Shown here: one piece after another, positions 17,040-23,562 of the stretch
Layout: each line of letters starts with the position of its first letter
Numbering within the stretch: position 1 is the stretch's first letter
Assembly: GCF_001439915.1 (NCBI RefSeq)
Contig: NZ_LMBW01000001.1
Span: 465,429 to 529,428 of the forward strand
Reading direction: 5' to 3'
Origin: Fredinandcohnia humi
GTDB lineage: Bacteria > Bacillota > Bacilli > Bacillales > Bacillaceae_L
DNA: 64,000 bases
Program-made: the position numbers and the translations under genes
The notes under the pieces: model-generated
What the model was told of the DNA's origin: nothing
The model's database searches: none
Seen by the model: only the letters and a program-made list of their open reading frames with translations

Positions 17040-18050
17040 TTATTTATCAAACATAAACTCAGCTTGATATTCGGCGTGTGTTTTAGTAACGACACGTTTT
17101 ATGCTATTACTTTTCTCCATTAAATCAAATAAGCCTTCTCGATTTATCAATTTTACTTTGTGTTTATTAGCTAAAATAACAGCATTTTCGGTAAAGTAGG
17201 AATTTGTTATTACATAAGCTTCATGACAATTGTAGAAGTGCATTCCAGAGAAAACTTCTTGAATGGCACTGTTAGTGATTTTGTTGCTATATCTTTTACA
17301 TTGGACAGCTATTTTTTTACCGTTTTTATATGTAATTATGTCTACGCCTTCATCACCAGACGCTTTAGTAACTTGTGAGTTTTCATATCCGCATTTTTGT
17401 AGAAGATTTTTGACAAAATGCTCAAATTGTTCACCTGTCATTTTATCAACTTCCTCCATTGAATAATTCATTTTTTCCTTTTTAATTCTTGCTTGTTCAA
17501 ATCTCCATTTTAATACAGTATTCGCTTCAGCTTCAACAATAGAACGAGCATTAGGAATATGTATTGATTGCTGTCTTGTAAAGCTAGACATTTCGTTTGA
17601 TCTCTTTTCTAAATAGTTGCAACGTCTCCAGAAAATAAATGCCAATACACCGAACAAACCTGCATTTATCAAAGCCATCTCCATATTATAATTCGCCCAA
17701 ATAAACATTGAGCCAAATATAGTTATCATGAGACTTATCGCAGATGCCCAATTATATTTATAAGCTTTGCTTGATAAATCTAGAGTGCTTTCGTTGCCGA
17801 ACTTTTCATTAACCAAACTAAAAACTTCATTTTGCTTTTCGGATATTTGTTCCTCTAGGCATCTATAACATTTTAATTCTACTTTCTTTTTTTCATAATT
17901 TAAGCTTTCATATATGACTTTTTCAAAAGATTGAGTATATCCGATTAGTTCCCCATGCTTTTGGCAATACATTTGTAATCTTCTATTGGCTGGAACATTT
18001 TTATTGTTTGATTTCTTTTTATAACGCCTTTTTCCATAATATCGTGACAT
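17040..18050 (-). CDS. Membrane-anchored Mrr/restriction-endonuclease-like protein
   Basis: 336 residues from ATG 18050 (AGGGGG 9 nt upstream). Order of parts: a Lys/Arg-rich start; a zinc-knuckle-like pair CQKHGE (29) and CYRC (61-64); two adjacent membrane segments (about 100-120 and 125-141); a helical linker; and a C-terminal nuclease fold with MTGEQFEHFVKNLLQKCGY, SGDEGVDIITYKNGKKIAVQ (Asp237) and QCKRY (Gln250-Lys252), the Mrr_cat QxK variant. It faces away from the neighbouring Mrr-like gene. A membrane-tethered nuclease fits a role against incoming DNA; that is inference. Confidence 0.85.
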   Translation of the reverse strand: MSRYYGKRRYKKKSNNKNVPANRRLQMYCQKHGELIGYTQSFEKVIYESLNYEKKKVELKCYRCLEEQISEKQNEVFSLVNEKFGNESTLDLSSKAYKYNWASAISLMITIFGSMFIWANYNMEMALINAGLFGVLAFIFWRRCNYLEKRSNEMSSFTRQQSIHIPNARSIVEAEANTVLKWRFEQARIKKEKMNYSMEEVDKMTGEQFEHFVKNLLQKCGYENSQVTKASGDEGVDIITYKNGKKIAVQCKRYSNKITNSAIQEVFSGMHFYNCHEAYVITNSYFTENAVILANKHKVKLINREGLFDLMEKSNSIKRVVTKTHAEYQAEFMFDK

Positions 18051-18161
18051 TTGTATCAACCCCCTAACTTAATATTACCATTGTTCATTGGGTAAAATGA
18101 CTTAGGATTTAAGAATTTTATAAATTGCCATAGGAGAAAACTCTTACTGTTTATGATTGAT

Positions 18162-18180
18162 ATTGAATATTAATATTCAA
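18162..18180. repeat. 19-bp repeat, right copy, containing a perfect 18-bp palindrome
   Basis: Identical to 10391-10409. It lies 25 bp before the TATAAT of the structured RNA candidate and about 110 bp upstream of the membrane-anchored nuclease start, so it could also control that leftward gene. Together the two copies bracket exactly the hsdRMS, mrr and membrane-nuclease cargo. Confidence 0.8.
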
Positions 18181-18202
18181 TTAGTAGATTAATAGCATCA
18201 TA

Positions 18203-18211
18203 TGGTATAAT
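18203..18211 (+). promoter_or_regulatory. Extended -10 promoter of the structured RNA candidate
   Basis: TGG-TATAAT with TATAAT at 18206-18211. No strong -35 is evident, which suits an extended -10 promoter. The predicted start is near 18217, just before the first base-paired segment. Confidence 0.65.
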
Positions 18212-18214
18212 TTA

Positions 18215-18478
18215 GGTGCCTACATAATGAGTGGCGAAGAGGACGAGCCGAACGTGTCTCACCAAGGGGCATTAGTACACTCAATCCTGCCTTTTCAAAG
18301 AGGTGAACGCCCCAATGGAATTTGAAATCAACATTCGTGTTAAGCTTTCCATTGTTGCCATCGAAATACTCTGGGTATTAGCAAACCTATTTCGATGAGT
18401 GCAGTAGGCAATTTTCCTCCGACACCCAAAGCGGAGAGACCTTGGTAAAGCCATTCCTTTATAAGGGTGGTTTTTTAT
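18215..18478 (+). ncRNA. Candidate structured RNA with promoter and terminator
   Basis: About 260 nt that fold into consecutive stems: TGAG/CTCA (18228, 18258), GGGGC/GCCCC (18266-18270, 18309-18313), CAATGGAA/TTCCATTG (18313-18320, 18347-18354), TTGCC/GGCAA (18355-18359, 18407-18411) enclosing a 10-bp perfect stem CATCGAAATA/TATTTCGATG (18359-18368, 18388-18397), CTCCG/CGGAG (18417-18421, 18432-18436), and a terminal hairpin CCATTCCTT/AAGGGTGG before TTTTTT (18471). It is GC-richer than its flanks and has no supported reading frame. It matches no RNA family I recognise. A GIY-YIG gene begins 70 nt after the terminator. Confidence 0.65.
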
Positions 18479-18549
18479 TTTTGTTTTAACCTGACAGATC
18501 ATTTCTTTTCAATACAATTTCTGTATTAACATTATGCGGAGGTTGTATT

Positions 18550-19035
18550 ATGGAAAAGAAATATTATGTGTACGTTCATAAAATACCAAAAACGAATATT
18601 ATTTTTTATGTTGGCTCTAATTGGCAAGGTGCAAATCCAGACAGAGCTTTTGAAAAGATGAAACGACCAAAGAAATGGATTGAAGAAATAGCAAAACATG
18701 ATGGGAAATTTGATGTTGAAATTCTCGCTCGTTTTGATAATTCTTTAGAAGCTTATCGGCATGAAATGAATTTGATGAGCCAATATCAAGATAAACATAA
18801 TTGGTGCTGGTGCAATGGCGAAAGACGGGATGATGAATGGAAAGCAAAAGTGCGAGGAACAACTTTCAGCAGAAAAATAATTGCCATCAAAAATAACGAA
18901 AAGGTCTTTTTTGAATCCATTCGATATGCAAGCCAACAATTAAATATTAAACGACCTACTATTCATCATTATTTGAAAACAGGTAAAACTCATTCATCTG
19001 GATACCGTTTTAAATATGTAGCAGAAAATCATTGA
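18550..19035 (+). CDS. GIY-YIG endonuclease-like protein
   Basis: 161 residues, ATG with GGAGG upstream. The N-terminal YYVYVHKIPKTNIIFYVGSN is a degenerate GIY-YIG signature (YVY then YVG), followed by Arg and Glu positions (GANPDRAFEKM, YRHEMNLM). The C-terminal segment FESIRYASQQLNIKRPTIHH followed by YLKTGKTHSSGYRFKY is a NUMOD/HTH DNA-binding repeat of the type in free-standing homing endonucleases. It lies directly downstream of the structured RNA candidate and ends at the promoter of the restored tRNA-Val. It may be a homing nuclease, or partner of the RNA (inference). Confidence 0.78.
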   Translation: MEKKYYVYVHKIPKTNIIFYVGSNWQGANPDRAFEKMKRPKKWIEEIAKHDGKFDVEILARFDNSLEAYRHEMNLMSQYQDKHNWCWCNGERRDDEWKAKVRGTTFSRKIIAIKNNEKVFFESIRYASQQLNIKRPTIHHYLKTGKTHSSGYRFKYVAENH

Positions 19036-19060
19036 TGAGATGCAATCAATTCTGTATAAT
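19032..19060 (+). promoter_or_regulatory. Element-supplied sigma-A promoter for tRNA-Val
   Basis: TTGATG (19032-19037), a 17-bp spacer, TATAAT (19055-19060), about 48 bp before the mature tRNA. The -35 overlaps the stop codon of the GIY-YIG gene. It differs from the ancestral promoter at 1632-1660, so integration replaced the tRNA promoter. Confidence 0.82.
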
Positions 19061-19106
19061 GGGGTTAGCAGAAAGAATGGAGAAGTTGTTAAATCAACGT
19101 TTTATA

Positions 19107-19147
19107 TGATTCCGTAGCTCAGCTGGGAGAGCGCTACCTTGACAGGG
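19107..19147 (+). repeat. attR: direct repeat within the intact tRNA-Val
   Basis: 41 bp identical to 1680-1720, ending in the anticodon stem. Everything to the right of this point is chromosome, or the older insertion beside it. Confidence 0.9.
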
Positions 19148-19180
19148 TAGAGGTCGTTGGTTCGAACCCAATCGGAATCA
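19108..19180 (+). tRNA. tRNA-Val (anticodon GAC)
   Basis: 73 nt with a standard cloverleaf: acceptor GATTCCG/CGGAATC with A73, anticodon stem CTACC/GGTAG with loop TTGACAG giving GAC, and T arm GTTGG-TTCGAAC-CCAAT. CCA is not encoded. The 5' half is shared with attL and so derives from the element; the 3' half is chromosomal. It is flanked by a strong promoter and terminator. Confidence 0.95.
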
Positions 19181-19185
19181 TCACT

Positions 19186-19228
19186 AAGCGTTAGAACGTT
19201 GTAATAACAGCGTTCTAACGCTTTTTTT
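19186..19228 (+). terminator. tRNA-Val terminator
   Basis: AAGCGTTAGAACG and CGTTCTAACGCTT form a perfect 13-bp stem followed by TTTTTTT. Confidence 0.88.
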
Positions 19229-19617
19229 GCGGTGACATAGCGAAGACTAGTCCTTAAGGTAGCGTTAGTCTTAACCCTGTTTGCTCACATGTCTTTGATA
19301 AGGAGGCGTGTTTTTTTGTGTGTAAAAATAACGAAAAAGCGATATGCGTAAAACTGTCAAGAGCTTAGAAGATCTATCGAAAACGTTCCTAACGATAAAG
19401 AAGTCGAAAGGTCGGACGATGTCCACTTTGCAACAAAACCTAGAAAACTACTGGTAGTTTATAGAATTTCCCGTTATGAAAGACACGACAAAAGGTGTTC
19501 GTCAGAGAAACTACCCGAAGCACCGGAAAAATACTCACATTTTACAGATGAAATATCTGAATCCATTTTATTATTTTCTGAAGACGTAGTAGGAATAACT
19601 GTTGGGATTAGGTGTAG
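19229..19617. other. Decayed DNA between tRNA-Val and the Ltp-like gene
   Basis: About 390 bp with no supported gene. One short inverted repeat (AAGACTA/TTAGTCTT, near 19252-19275) is followed by frames broken by many stops. The base composition and position suggest remnants of an older insertion at the same tRNA. Confidence 0.5.
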
Positions 19618-19842
19618 AAAACAATAATAAAAAAGAAGAAAGTTTCAGATGATATAGAGGAACTGAATAAGGCTGCAGATCAATTGATAGCTGTAGAAGA
19701 AGAACTAGAATCTAACTTAAAACAAGCTGGTTTTGAAGAAGAAATCGATATATTAAAACAACAAGCTGAGGAGGCCAGTGATGATGTGAATGAAACTATA
19801 AAAAATGTGAGGAGTGTTTACTGTAAGGAAAACTGTATTTAG
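19618..19842 (+). pseudogene. Remnant of a coiled-coil protein gene
   Basis: A 74-codon open stretch with no start codon and a stop just before it. It encodes a charged coiled coil (KKVSDDIEELNKAADQLIAV, then LKQQAEEASDDVNETIKNV). A similar fragment (NEITNEFEERRAKAQEWKQRT) occurs at about 20640-20702. Both look like pieces of one truncated gene, perhaps of prophage origin. Confidence 0.5.
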
Positions 19843-19910
19843 TTACAGGAATTAATAGGTGTTTCACCTGTTTTATATATAAATAAACTAAACAAATGGA
19901 GATGATTGTA

Positions 19911-20534
19911 TTGGCTATGTTTATCGGCTTAATTAGTTTTGTTGGAATGATTGTATTTCTTATCTTAGGTATTGTTGGGGCAGTAAGGAAGTCTGGGAAA
20001 ACCAAGAAGAACTTTATTTTAACAGGTGTATGTTTTGTATTGTTAATCGCTGCCATATCATTTAGCGGTGAGCCAACTGAAACTGAACAAGCAGAATCCC
20101 CAAAAACAGAAACAGAAGTAAAAGACGAAGTTGAGCAAGAAGAACCAAAGGAAAAGGAAGTAGTACCTGAAGTTGAAAAGAAAGAAGAACCAGTAAAAGT
20201 TGAACCTGAACAACCTAAAGAAAAAGTGAAAGAAGAACCTCAATTAACAGTTTCACAACAAAATGCTATTCGTCATGCTGAAAACTATATTTCAACTATG
20301 CCCTTCTCAAAGACTGGTCTTATTAAACAATTAGAATTTGAAGGATATTCCACAGAGGATGCTACTTTTGCAGTTGATAATATTAAAGTAGATTGGAGGG
20401 AACAAGCGGTGAGACATGCAAAAAATTACAATGACACTATGCCAATGTCAAAGCAAGGTTTAATTGACCAATTAATGTTTGAAGGGCACAGTCAAGAGGA
20501 TTCGACATATGCAGTTGAACAAATAGGGCTTTAA
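19911..20534 (+). CDS. Ltp-type (host cell surface-exposed lipoprotein domain) membrane protein
   Basis: 207 residues from TTG 19911, with GGAG 9 nt upstream. Two membrane segments (about 2-23 and 35-50) are followed by a Glu/Lys/Pro-rich stalk (about 50-115) and two tandem helix-turn-helix repeats of the Ltp type: QQNAIRHAENYISTMPFSK with GLIKQLEFEGYSTEDATFAV, then EQAVRHAKNYNDTMPMSK with GLIDQLMFEGHSQEDSTYAV. The Ltp protein of Streptococcus phage TP-J34 blocks phage DNA injection (superinfection exclusion). Here the anchor is transmembrane rather than a lipobox. A superinfection-exclusion role is inferred from the repeats and the mobile context. Confidence 0.8.
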   Translation: MAMFIGLISFVGMIVFLILGIVGAVRKSGKTKKNFILTGVCFVLLIAAISFSGEPTETEQAESPKTETEVKDEVEQEEPKEKEVVPEVEKKEEPVKVEPEQPKEKVKEEPQLTVSQQNAIRHAENYISTMPFSKTGLIKQLEFEGYSTEDATFAVDNIKVDWREQAVRHAKNYNDTMPMSKQGLIDQLMFEGHSQEDSTYAVEQIGL

Positions 20535-20702
20535 AAATTATAGGAGAGGGAATTTTTTAAAGAGCGATATAAACTAGTTTGAGTAGTTCACTTTCCGATG
20601 AAATTATAAAATAAAACACTTGCATTGCAGCTAACGTAAATGAAATTACCAATGAATTTGAGGAACGTAGAGCAAAAGCTCAGGAATGGAAACAAAGAAC
20701 TT

Positions 20703-20732
20703 AGGGTAGGGGTCGTTGGTTCGAACCCAATC
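20703..20732 (+). repeat. 3' fragment of tRNA-Val (old attachment-site remnant)
   Basis: 29 of 30 bases match 19144-19173 of the intact tRNA-Val, covering the anticodon 3' strand, variable loop and T arm. The acceptor end is lost. This marks a second insertion (about 19148-20732) at the same tRNA, or the far end of a larger composite element. Confidence 0.8.
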
Positions 20733-20747
20733 AGCATTTTCAAAACA

Positions 20748-20771
20748 AGCACTTGAGATTTCTCAAGTGCT
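20748..20771 (+). terminator. Hairpin after the tRNA fragment
   Basis: AGCACTTGAG-ATTT-CTCAAGTGCT, a perfect 10-bp stem followed by ATTTTGT. Probably the original tRNA-operon terminator or that of the decayed insertion. Confidence 0.65.
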
Positions 20772-20863
20772 ATTTTGTAATGCTTTTTTTAGTTTTTATA
20801 GGTTAGATTCATAATATTTTCGATTTTTGGAGAAATTACCATTGGTATCTCTTTAGCAATTTT

Positions 20864-21163
20864 TTAATAAAAGAGGATCTACCTGCTCCAATGAGCTGGG
20901 ATTCAGCTGTTACAGATATGACTACAAATGTATTTTCTGATAAGCTCATTATGTTTCATGTTATCGCAATGATTGCAGCTGGAATTGGGAATTTTGGAAT
21001 GGCGATGGCGGCAAGCCCCAGGAGGGATTTAGGATTTAAATATGCGTCATAAATTCCTGAAATCTCATTGTATGCCGAAGAGGGAGCCAATATTATGATT
21101 AAACATGGGTGGTTGGAGGAGCCTCCACAAGCCGATGACAGAGAAAAGCTAATACAAAAATAG
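20864..21163 (+). pseudogene. DUF3231 protein gene, 5'-truncated with an internal stop
   Basis: The frame reads KEDLPAPMSWDSAVTD, then FSDKLIMFHVIAMIAAGIGN and MAMAASPRRDLGFKYAS, then a TAA (21050-21052), then continues in frame IPEISLYAEEGANIMIKHGW and ends EKLIQK. This is the C-terminal part of DUF3231, a family of spore-former proteins. The N-terminal half is missing and the in-frame stop looks like a single-base change. The missing 5' part lies towards the insertion, suggesting the element cluster truncated it. Confidence 0.78.
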
Positions 21164-21175
21164 GTGAATGGAATC

Positions 21176-21210
21176 AAAAAAGACAAAGGGAATTTTCCTT
21201 TGTCTTTTTT
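21176..21210 (+). terminator. Terminator of the DUF3231 remnant
   Basis: AAAAAAGACAAAGG and CCTTTGTCTTTTTT are complementary 14-base arms with T and A runs at both ends; it may work in both directions. Confidence 0.78.
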
Positions 21211-21213
21211 GGG

Positions 21214-21372
21214 CTAGTAATTAAGCCGATTAATCACAACGTCCTTCTTTTCTTTAGGTTTCTTTGCGTATTCAGCGGTTGCTGTAAAAAGAACATCAGA
21301 TGATGAGTTAAGGGCAGTTTCACAATAGTCTTGAAGGACACCGATAATGAAACCAACACTAACGACTTGCAT
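21214..21372 (-). CDS. Possible 52-residue protein or gene remnant
   Basis: The frame from ATG 21372 (CGAGG 5 nt upstream) encodes [20 protein letters not shown] and ends [11 protein letters not shown]. It reads like protein but the ribosome site is weak and the family is unrecognised. It may be the 3' end of a longer gene lost beside the insertion. Confidence 0.35.
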   Translation of the reverse strand: MQVVSVGFIIGVLQDYCETALNSSSDVLFTATAEYAKKPKEKKDVVINRLNY

Positions 21373-21490
21373 GGCAACCTCGTTGTTAACACGAAAATTG
21401 TCAATTGTGAATTAATTTTAAAAGATGGAAATTATTTTATTAGGAAAACGTTTTCGTTAATTCGAATCTACCGAATGATGAAAAAACTCA

Positions 21491-21526
21491 TATAAAAAGC
21501 CTATACTATGGGTATAGACTTTATAT
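21491..21526. terminator. Hairpin, probable terminator
   Basis: CTATAC-TATGG-GTATAG inside an imperfect longer inverted repeat (TATAAAAAGC and GACTTTATATTA). The direction is unclear. Confidence 0.45.
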
Positions 21527-21569
21527 TAACATAGCCATTCGGTTTTTTTTCGGCACAAGTAATTACCAT

Positions 21570-21848
21570 TTACTCCCTTGATTTTCGATATGCTACTATA
21601 GTTGTTTTTAAGGAAGCATAGGAGCCAATCGCCGAAGATCCATAGAACCAGCCCATAAATACGCCCGCGGCTAGATTATTTCGATGACTATAAAAAACGG
21701 AGATTAGCAATCCAATAATAACTGCGAAAGTCGGAACATATTTTTTGGGTATTTTAAAAACTTTCTTAGCAATTTGTGTAATGATCAAAACGAGAGGTAC
21801 TGCAATAACAGCATCCCAAAAATTTGTATGTATTATTGGGAAATCCAT
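21570..21848 (-). CDS. Small three-helix membrane protein, holin-like
   Basis: 92 residues from ATG 21848 (GAGGTGA upstream). Three hydrophobic segments: FWDAVIAVPLVLIITQIA, YVPTFAVIIGLLISVFYS and LAAGVFMGWFYGSSAIGSYA. Size and layout resemble phage holin-type or small chromosomal membrane proteins. No family is confidently recognised. It is 18 bp from the lipoprotein gene and in the same direction. Confidence 0.6.
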   Translation of the reverse strand: MDFPIIHTNFWDAVIAVPLVLIITQIAKKVFKIPKKYVPTFAVIIGLLISVFYSHRNNLAAGVFMGWFYGSSAIGSYASLKTTIVAYRKSRE

Positions 21849-21865
21849 GTAAATCACCTCGAAAG

Positions 21866-22048
21866 TTATTTTTTCTTTTTTTCCTTTTTATCATCTTCTT
21901 CATCCGCTACCTTGATTTTAATTTTTTTGTCCTTATTTTCTTCTGAACGCTTCGAGTTCTCGTGTGTGGGCTTGTCTTTTGGAGGTGCACAGCCAACTAA
22001 TGTACCGATGATGAAAATAGTTAATAAAGACATGATTCTTTTTTTCAA
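21866..22048 (-). CDS. Small predicted lipoprotein
   Basis: 60 residues with a signal peptide and lipobox (MKKRIMSLLTIFIIGTLVGC, Cys20) followed by a short, very charged Lys/Asp/Glu tail. It would be a membrane-anchored, wall-facing peptide. It lies between the small membrane protein and the DUF421 protein, all leftward and tightly spaced, so probably one operon. Function unknown. Confidence 0.72.
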   Translation of the reverse strand: MKKRIMSLLTIFIIGTLVGCAPPKDKPTHENSKRSEENKDKKIKIKVADEEDDKKEKKKK

Positions 22049-22068
22049 TAATATCCCTCCAGATGATT

Positions 22069-22746
22069 TTAAAAATAGGTTTGTACAAAAATCCCATCAT
22101 CTTCCTGCCATTCTGCTATGAAGATATCTTTATAATCCGATACATTTTGTGCGTCAAGCTGGTTCTTTAACCATGCTTCATTAAATCCTAAATCCTTAAT
22201 CTCATCCCATAACACTTTTCCATCCCGAATTAAGGTTACAGGTACATACACAGGTTTTTCTGCGAGATTGAAATCTTCTACTGTCGTTTTTTGATATTTT
22301 TGCTTCTTTAAAATACTAATCGAGCCATTTGCCTCAAGAAAACAAAAGGCTACCTCACGAACAGAAAAGGTCTCACGCTGGCGAAGAAGGCTTTGTAATT
22401 GGTTAATATTTAACCTGGCCTTTTTTAATGCATCTTTATCAACAACTCCATTTTTAATTAGGGCAATTGGTTTTCCTTCAAAGAATCCACGGAAAGATAA
22501 TATTTTTTGTCCGAGAAATTCAACAATGAATAATAACAATCCCCAAAGGCACATGGAATATACGATATAAACGGTATTTATCTTATCTTCGTAAAGTGCA
22601 TTTCCTAATATTTCTCCGAAAACAATACCTGCAACAAACGTAAATGGTGTAAGCCGGTTGATAATTTTTCTGCCAACAAACTTGACGATGAAAAAGAGAA
22701 GAAAAAAGCCGGTAATCAGTTCAATTGATAAATGGATAAACTTCAT
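22069..22746 (-). CDS. DUF421 (YetF-family) membrane protein
   Basis: 225 residues from ATG 22746 (GGGAG 7 nt upstream). Three N-terminal membrane helices (LITGFFLLFFIVKFVGRKII, FTFVAGIVFGEILGNAL, IVYSMCLWGLLLFIVEFLG) precede the soluble DUF421 domain with KPIALIKNGVVDKDALKKAR, LLRQRETFSVREVAF and a second strand-rich repeat (VPVTLIRDGKVLWDE). YetF-family proteins are widespread in spore formers; some occur in spore membranes near germination factors. The specific role here is unknown. Confidence 0.85.
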   Translation of the reverse strand: MKFIHLSIELITGFFLLFFIVKFVGRKIINRLTPFTFVAGIVFGEILGNALYEDKINTVYIVYSMCLWGLLLFIVEFLGQKILSFRGFFEGKPIALIKNGVVDKDALKKARLNINQLQSLLRQRETFSVREVAFCFLEANGSISILKKQKYQKTTVEDFNLAEKPVYVPVTLIRDGKVLWDEIKDLGFNEAWLKNQLDAQNVSDYKDIFIAEWQEDDGIFVQTYF

Positions 22747-22863
22747 TAATTTACTCCCATCTACTTTTGGTAAATCATTATATTTATCTCCAAAAAACTG
22801 TGATTTATGAGAAGTAGTAAAGAAAAAACGCCTGAGTCCACGTTGGAACACAGTCGTTTTTCC

Positions 22864-23541
22864 TTAACATATCCTTTGAATTAAATTAGGTGAGTTATTC
22901 CGAGGCGAATTCACTAATGCCGAAACTTCAAATGCTTCCATATCATCAGCAGCAAAAGGTTTGAGCAATTGCGACACTTTTGAAACATCATCCAATGACG
23001 GATCAAGCCATTTTTTTTCATCTTCCTTTTGCAAAATAACCGGCATTCGGTCGTGAATATCCTTCATTACTTCGTTTGGAGATGTCGTAATGATTGAGCA
23101 AGAAAATAAGGTATTTCCATCGGGAGATTTCCAGCGCTCCCAGACTCCTGCCATTGCAAAAAGTTGATCTGTTTTTAATTTGATCCGCATCGGTGTTTTC
23201 GTTTTGTTTGCACCTTTTTTCCATTCATAAAAGCTGTCCGCAATCACGAGGCAGCGTCTATGTTTAAAGGCTTGGCGAAAGCTTGGTTTTTCGGCCAAAG
23301 TTTCTGAGCGTGCATTGATCATTTTATAGCCAATCTTCTCATCCTTCGCCCATGAGGGCACGAAGCCCCAGCGCAAATAGCCAAGGCGATTACGTCTGCC
23401 ATCATTGATTACCGAAAGGACTGATTGAGAAGGGGCGATATTAAAGCTCGGGATATATAAATCTTGTTCAATTGCGGCTTCAATATCAAACCGCTCAAGA
23501 ATGTCGTCGAACTCTGCAAATAGAGTAAATCGTCCACACAT
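22864..23541 (-). CDS. SRAP-domain protein (YedK/HMCES family)
   Basis: 225 residues starting MCGRFTLF at ATG 23541; Cys2 becomes the N-terminal residue that crosslinks to abasic sites in single-stranded DNA. Other family signatures are ARSETLAEKPSF, CLVIADSFYEWKK, AMAGVWERW and the active-site HDRMPV. These proteins shield abasic sites during replication and feed into SOS-linked repair. An in-frame alternative start four codons upstream would bury Cys2 and is rejected. Confidence 0.93.
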   Translation of the reverse strand: MCGRFTLFAEFDDILERFDIEAAIEQDLYIPSFNIAPSQSVLSVINDGRRNRLGYLRWGFVPSWAKDEKIGYKMINARSETLAEKPSFRQAFKHRRCLVIADSFYEWKKGANKTKTPMRIKLKTDQLFAMAGVWERWKSPDGNTLFSCSIITTSPNEVMKDIHDRMPVILQKEDEKKWLDPSLDDVSKVSQLLKPFAADDMEAFEVSALVNSPRNNSPNLIQRIC

Positions 23542-23562
23542 TTCCTGTAACACCTCACTTTT

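Larger units (their letters stand above)
1680..19147. mobile_element. Integrative element inserted in tRNA-Val(GAC), 17.5 kb, carrying a defence cargo
   Basis: The ends are 41-bp exact direct repeats (1680-1720 and 19107-19147) made of the base before tRNA-Val plus its first 40 nt. A tyrosine recombinase lies next to the left end. Inside are replication-type and phage-type genes (winged-helix protein, Xis-like HTH, SF2 helicase-like ATPase, HNH nuclease), many small genes with their own terminators, and restriction systems. No capsid, tail, terminase large subunit or conjugation gene is visible. It resembles a phage satellite or plasmid-derived integrative element; which one cannot be decided from sequence reading. 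The intact tRNA is at the right end, so the element carries the 5' half of the tRNA and a new promoter. Confidence 0.85.

Noticed and set aside
18206-18478. T-box or other known riboswitch, RNase P or tmRNA
   Set aside because: AAGGGTGG before the T tract resembles part of a T-box, but the specifier arm and the rest of the antiterminator are absent. The sequence does not match RNase P or tmRNA patterns I know.
18281-18502. Minus-strand 73-codon frame over the RNA candidate
   Set aside because: No ribosome site; base pairing and terminator signals fit RNA better.
20703-20732. A third tRNA-Val gene
   Set aside because: Only the 3' half is present and the acceptor end is altered, so it cannot fold as a tRNA.
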